Origin: an uncultured Ignavibacteriales bacterium
Lineage (GTDB): Bacteria; Bacteroidota; Ignavibacteria; Ignavibacteriales; Ignavibacteriaceae
Direction of reading: 5' to 3'
DNA: 8,851 bases
Assembly (NCBI GenBank): GCA_913053915.1
Contig: CAJXGP010000056.1
Span: forward strand, 1 to 8,851
In this document: positions 8,361-8,851 of the stretch, piece by piece
How the letters are laid out: each line of letters begins with the position of its first letter
How positions within the stretch are numbered: the first letter of the stretch is position 1
Made by a program: the position numbers and the translations under genes
Notes under the pieces: model-generated
What the model saw: the letters and a program-made list of their open reading frames with translations, nothing else
What the model was told of the DNA's origin: nothing
Database searches by the model: none

Positions 8361-8708
8361 ATGCTCAATGTATCTCTCAATTATGTTAGAATGAACAACT
8401 CGAATAATCTGTTAAGTAATATAAAATTTCAGTTGAAAGAAAGTCTTATTTATACAATCCTTGGTAAAAACGGGAGCGGTAAATCTACTCTCATAAAATC
8501 ATTTACTAAATTGCTGGATCGAAGATGTTACAAGATCAATGGGGAAGTAATCTTTGAAGGAATTAATTTACTGACTCTTTCAAATAACGCACTATTAAAA
8601 ATTAGGAAAGATAAGATAAAATATGTTTTTCAAGATTCGATTAACTGTTTTGATCACTTAAAAAGATTCGAATATTATTTTGACAACAGTCGGTCGGCTC
8701 CTGTTTAA
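8361..8708 (+). CDS. DppD/OppD-type ABC transporter ATP-binding protein, 5' part, cut off by a chimeric junction
   Basis: The reading frame gives 115 residues. Residues about 1-108 look like the first half of a peptide-transporter ATPase: Walker [10 protein letters not shown] (35-43), a strand-loop [11 protein letters not shown] (61-71), the helix [14 protein letters not shown] (73-86) typical of DppD/OppD, and Q-loop YVFQDS with Gln91. The complete family is about 320 residues, or more than 500 when two ATPase domains are fused, so the signature motif, Walker B and H-loop are missing. The last few residues (about 109-115, RSAPV then TAA) come from unrelated sequence entered out of frame; the native part ends somewhere in about 8680-8690. 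The gene diverges from the permease operon and would energise it. The truncation looks artefactual, so this should be treated as an incomplete gene and not a short protein. Confidence 0.85.
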   Translation: MLNVSLNYVRMNNSNNLLSNIKFQLKESLIYTILGKNGSGKSTLIKSFTKLLDRRCYKINGEVIFEGINLLTLSNNALLKIRKDKIKYVFQDSINCFDHLKRFEYYFDNSRSAPV

Positions 8709-8763
8709 CGATATTCTTAAGCCTGGCATGCCTTACTACAACTGTGCGCTGGGCAAAAAAGGC
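8680..8763 (+). other. rpoC: RNA polymerase beta' (rpoC) gene fragment, foreign to the adjoining contig
   Basis: Plus-strand frame with triplets starting at 8683 reads [12 protein letters not shown], then [15 protein letters not shown]. This closely matches, from memory, the region of bacterial RpoC with TTVGR, a P-G-(L/M)-P-(F/Y) turn and N-x-A-L-x-K-K (E. coli has TTVGRAILW and ALGKK at equivalent places). The wording resembles PVC-group (for example Verrucomicrobia-like) sequences more than E. coli, but this is only an impression. It is about 27 codons with no start or stop. The 57 bases from 8689 to 8745 are about 47% G+C by hand count, unlike the AT-rich DNA to the left and the GC-rich DNA to the right. 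The left boundary cannot be set to better than about 10 bases. Confidence 0.7.
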
Positions 8764-8851
8764 TCTGTCTCCGCCCTGCTGGCAACCCTGGGCAAAATGA
8801 GCCCGGAGGAGCGCAAGACTGCGGGTCCGGCGCTCAATGCGCTGAAGGCCG
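8746..8851 (+). other. pheS: Phenylalanyl-tRNA synthetase alpha subunit (pheS) gene fragment, foreign
   Basis: Reading on in the same frame gives [18 protein letters not shown] (8746-8799), then [17 protein letters not shown] to the window end. This is the conserved N-terminal coiled-coil region of PheS, where (Y/A)LGKKG is followed by an LL-x-x-L-x-x-(M/L) stretch, P-E-E-R, G and an N-x-(L/A)-(K/R) helix. The wording fits alphaproteobacterial PheS best, from memory. The 88 bases from 8764 to 8851 are about 67% G+C by hand count, with G/C-ending codons, sharply different from the contig. The residues before ALGKKG read as RpoC and not as the usual PheS N-terminus, so the true PheS part begins within about 8746-8763. 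Confidence 0.75.

Noticed and set aside
1..8680. tRNA, rRNA, CRISPR array, riboswitch or strong terminator
   Set aside because: No cloverleaf, regularly spaced repeats or GC-rich hairpin plus T-run was recognised; the region is almost entirely protein-coding with a single 89-bp spacer.
8662..8851. A genuine RpoC-PheS fusion or a new small protein at the right end
   Set aside because: The frame has no start, its two halves match different essential genes at internal positions, and base composition changes at the motif they share; an artefact is far more likely.
8680..8851. Horizontal transfer or mobile-element insertion causing the GC-rich end
   Set aside because: No terminal repeats, target duplication, integrase or transposase sequence is visible, and the content is fragments of housekeeping genes.

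Overview
The window is about 8.7 kb of AT-rich, tightly packed bacterial DNA followed by roughly 170 bases at the right end that do not belong with it. The AT-rich part resembles a member of the Bacteroidota/Ignavibacteriota side of the tree. The reasons are strong A/T bias in the third codon position, no convincing Shine-Dalgarno sequence before most starts, and the pairing of a large Ser/Thr-kinase/ATPase/TPR protein with a sigma-54 activator. This placement is an inference. No marker gene from the main organism is present.

Layout, in transcription order on the minus strand from about 8271 down to 1: an extracytoplasmic solute-binding lipoprotein (SBP family 5), a DppB/OppB-type permease, a DppC/OppC-type permease with an unusually long N-terminal half, a 1190-residue protein kinase with a STAND-like ATPase and a TPR tail, and the N-terminal 253 residues of a sigma-54-dependent activator that runs off the left edge. 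Gaps are 7 nt, 0 nt, a 4-nt ATGA overlap, and 3 nt, so the five genes look like one translationally coupled operon. An 89-bp spacer (8272-8360) separates this operon from a divergent plus-strand gene, the start of a DppD/OppD-type ABC ATPase, which would supply energy to the two permeases.

Taken together, the operon encodes a peptide (or nickel/oligosaccharide-class) importer and a cytoplasmic signalling pair. The kinase has an incomplete HRD motif (YYD), and the activator's receiver-like domain has lost its phosphoacceptor aspartate, acidic pair and conserved lysine. A plausible reading is that transport status or an imported ligand is passed through the kinase/TPR protein to sigma-54 transcription without classical His-Asp phosphorelay. 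This is a hypothesis.

The right end (about 8680-8851) appears to be a double chimera. The ATPase reading frame breaks off just after its Q-loop, passes into a short fragment resembling the RNA polymerase beta' subunit (rpoC), and then, at a shared Leu-Gly-Lys-Lys-Gly stretch, into a GC-rich fragment resembling the N-terminal part of phenylalanyl-tRNA synthetase alpha (pheS). This is best explained as an assembly or amplification artefact and should not be read as genome structure.
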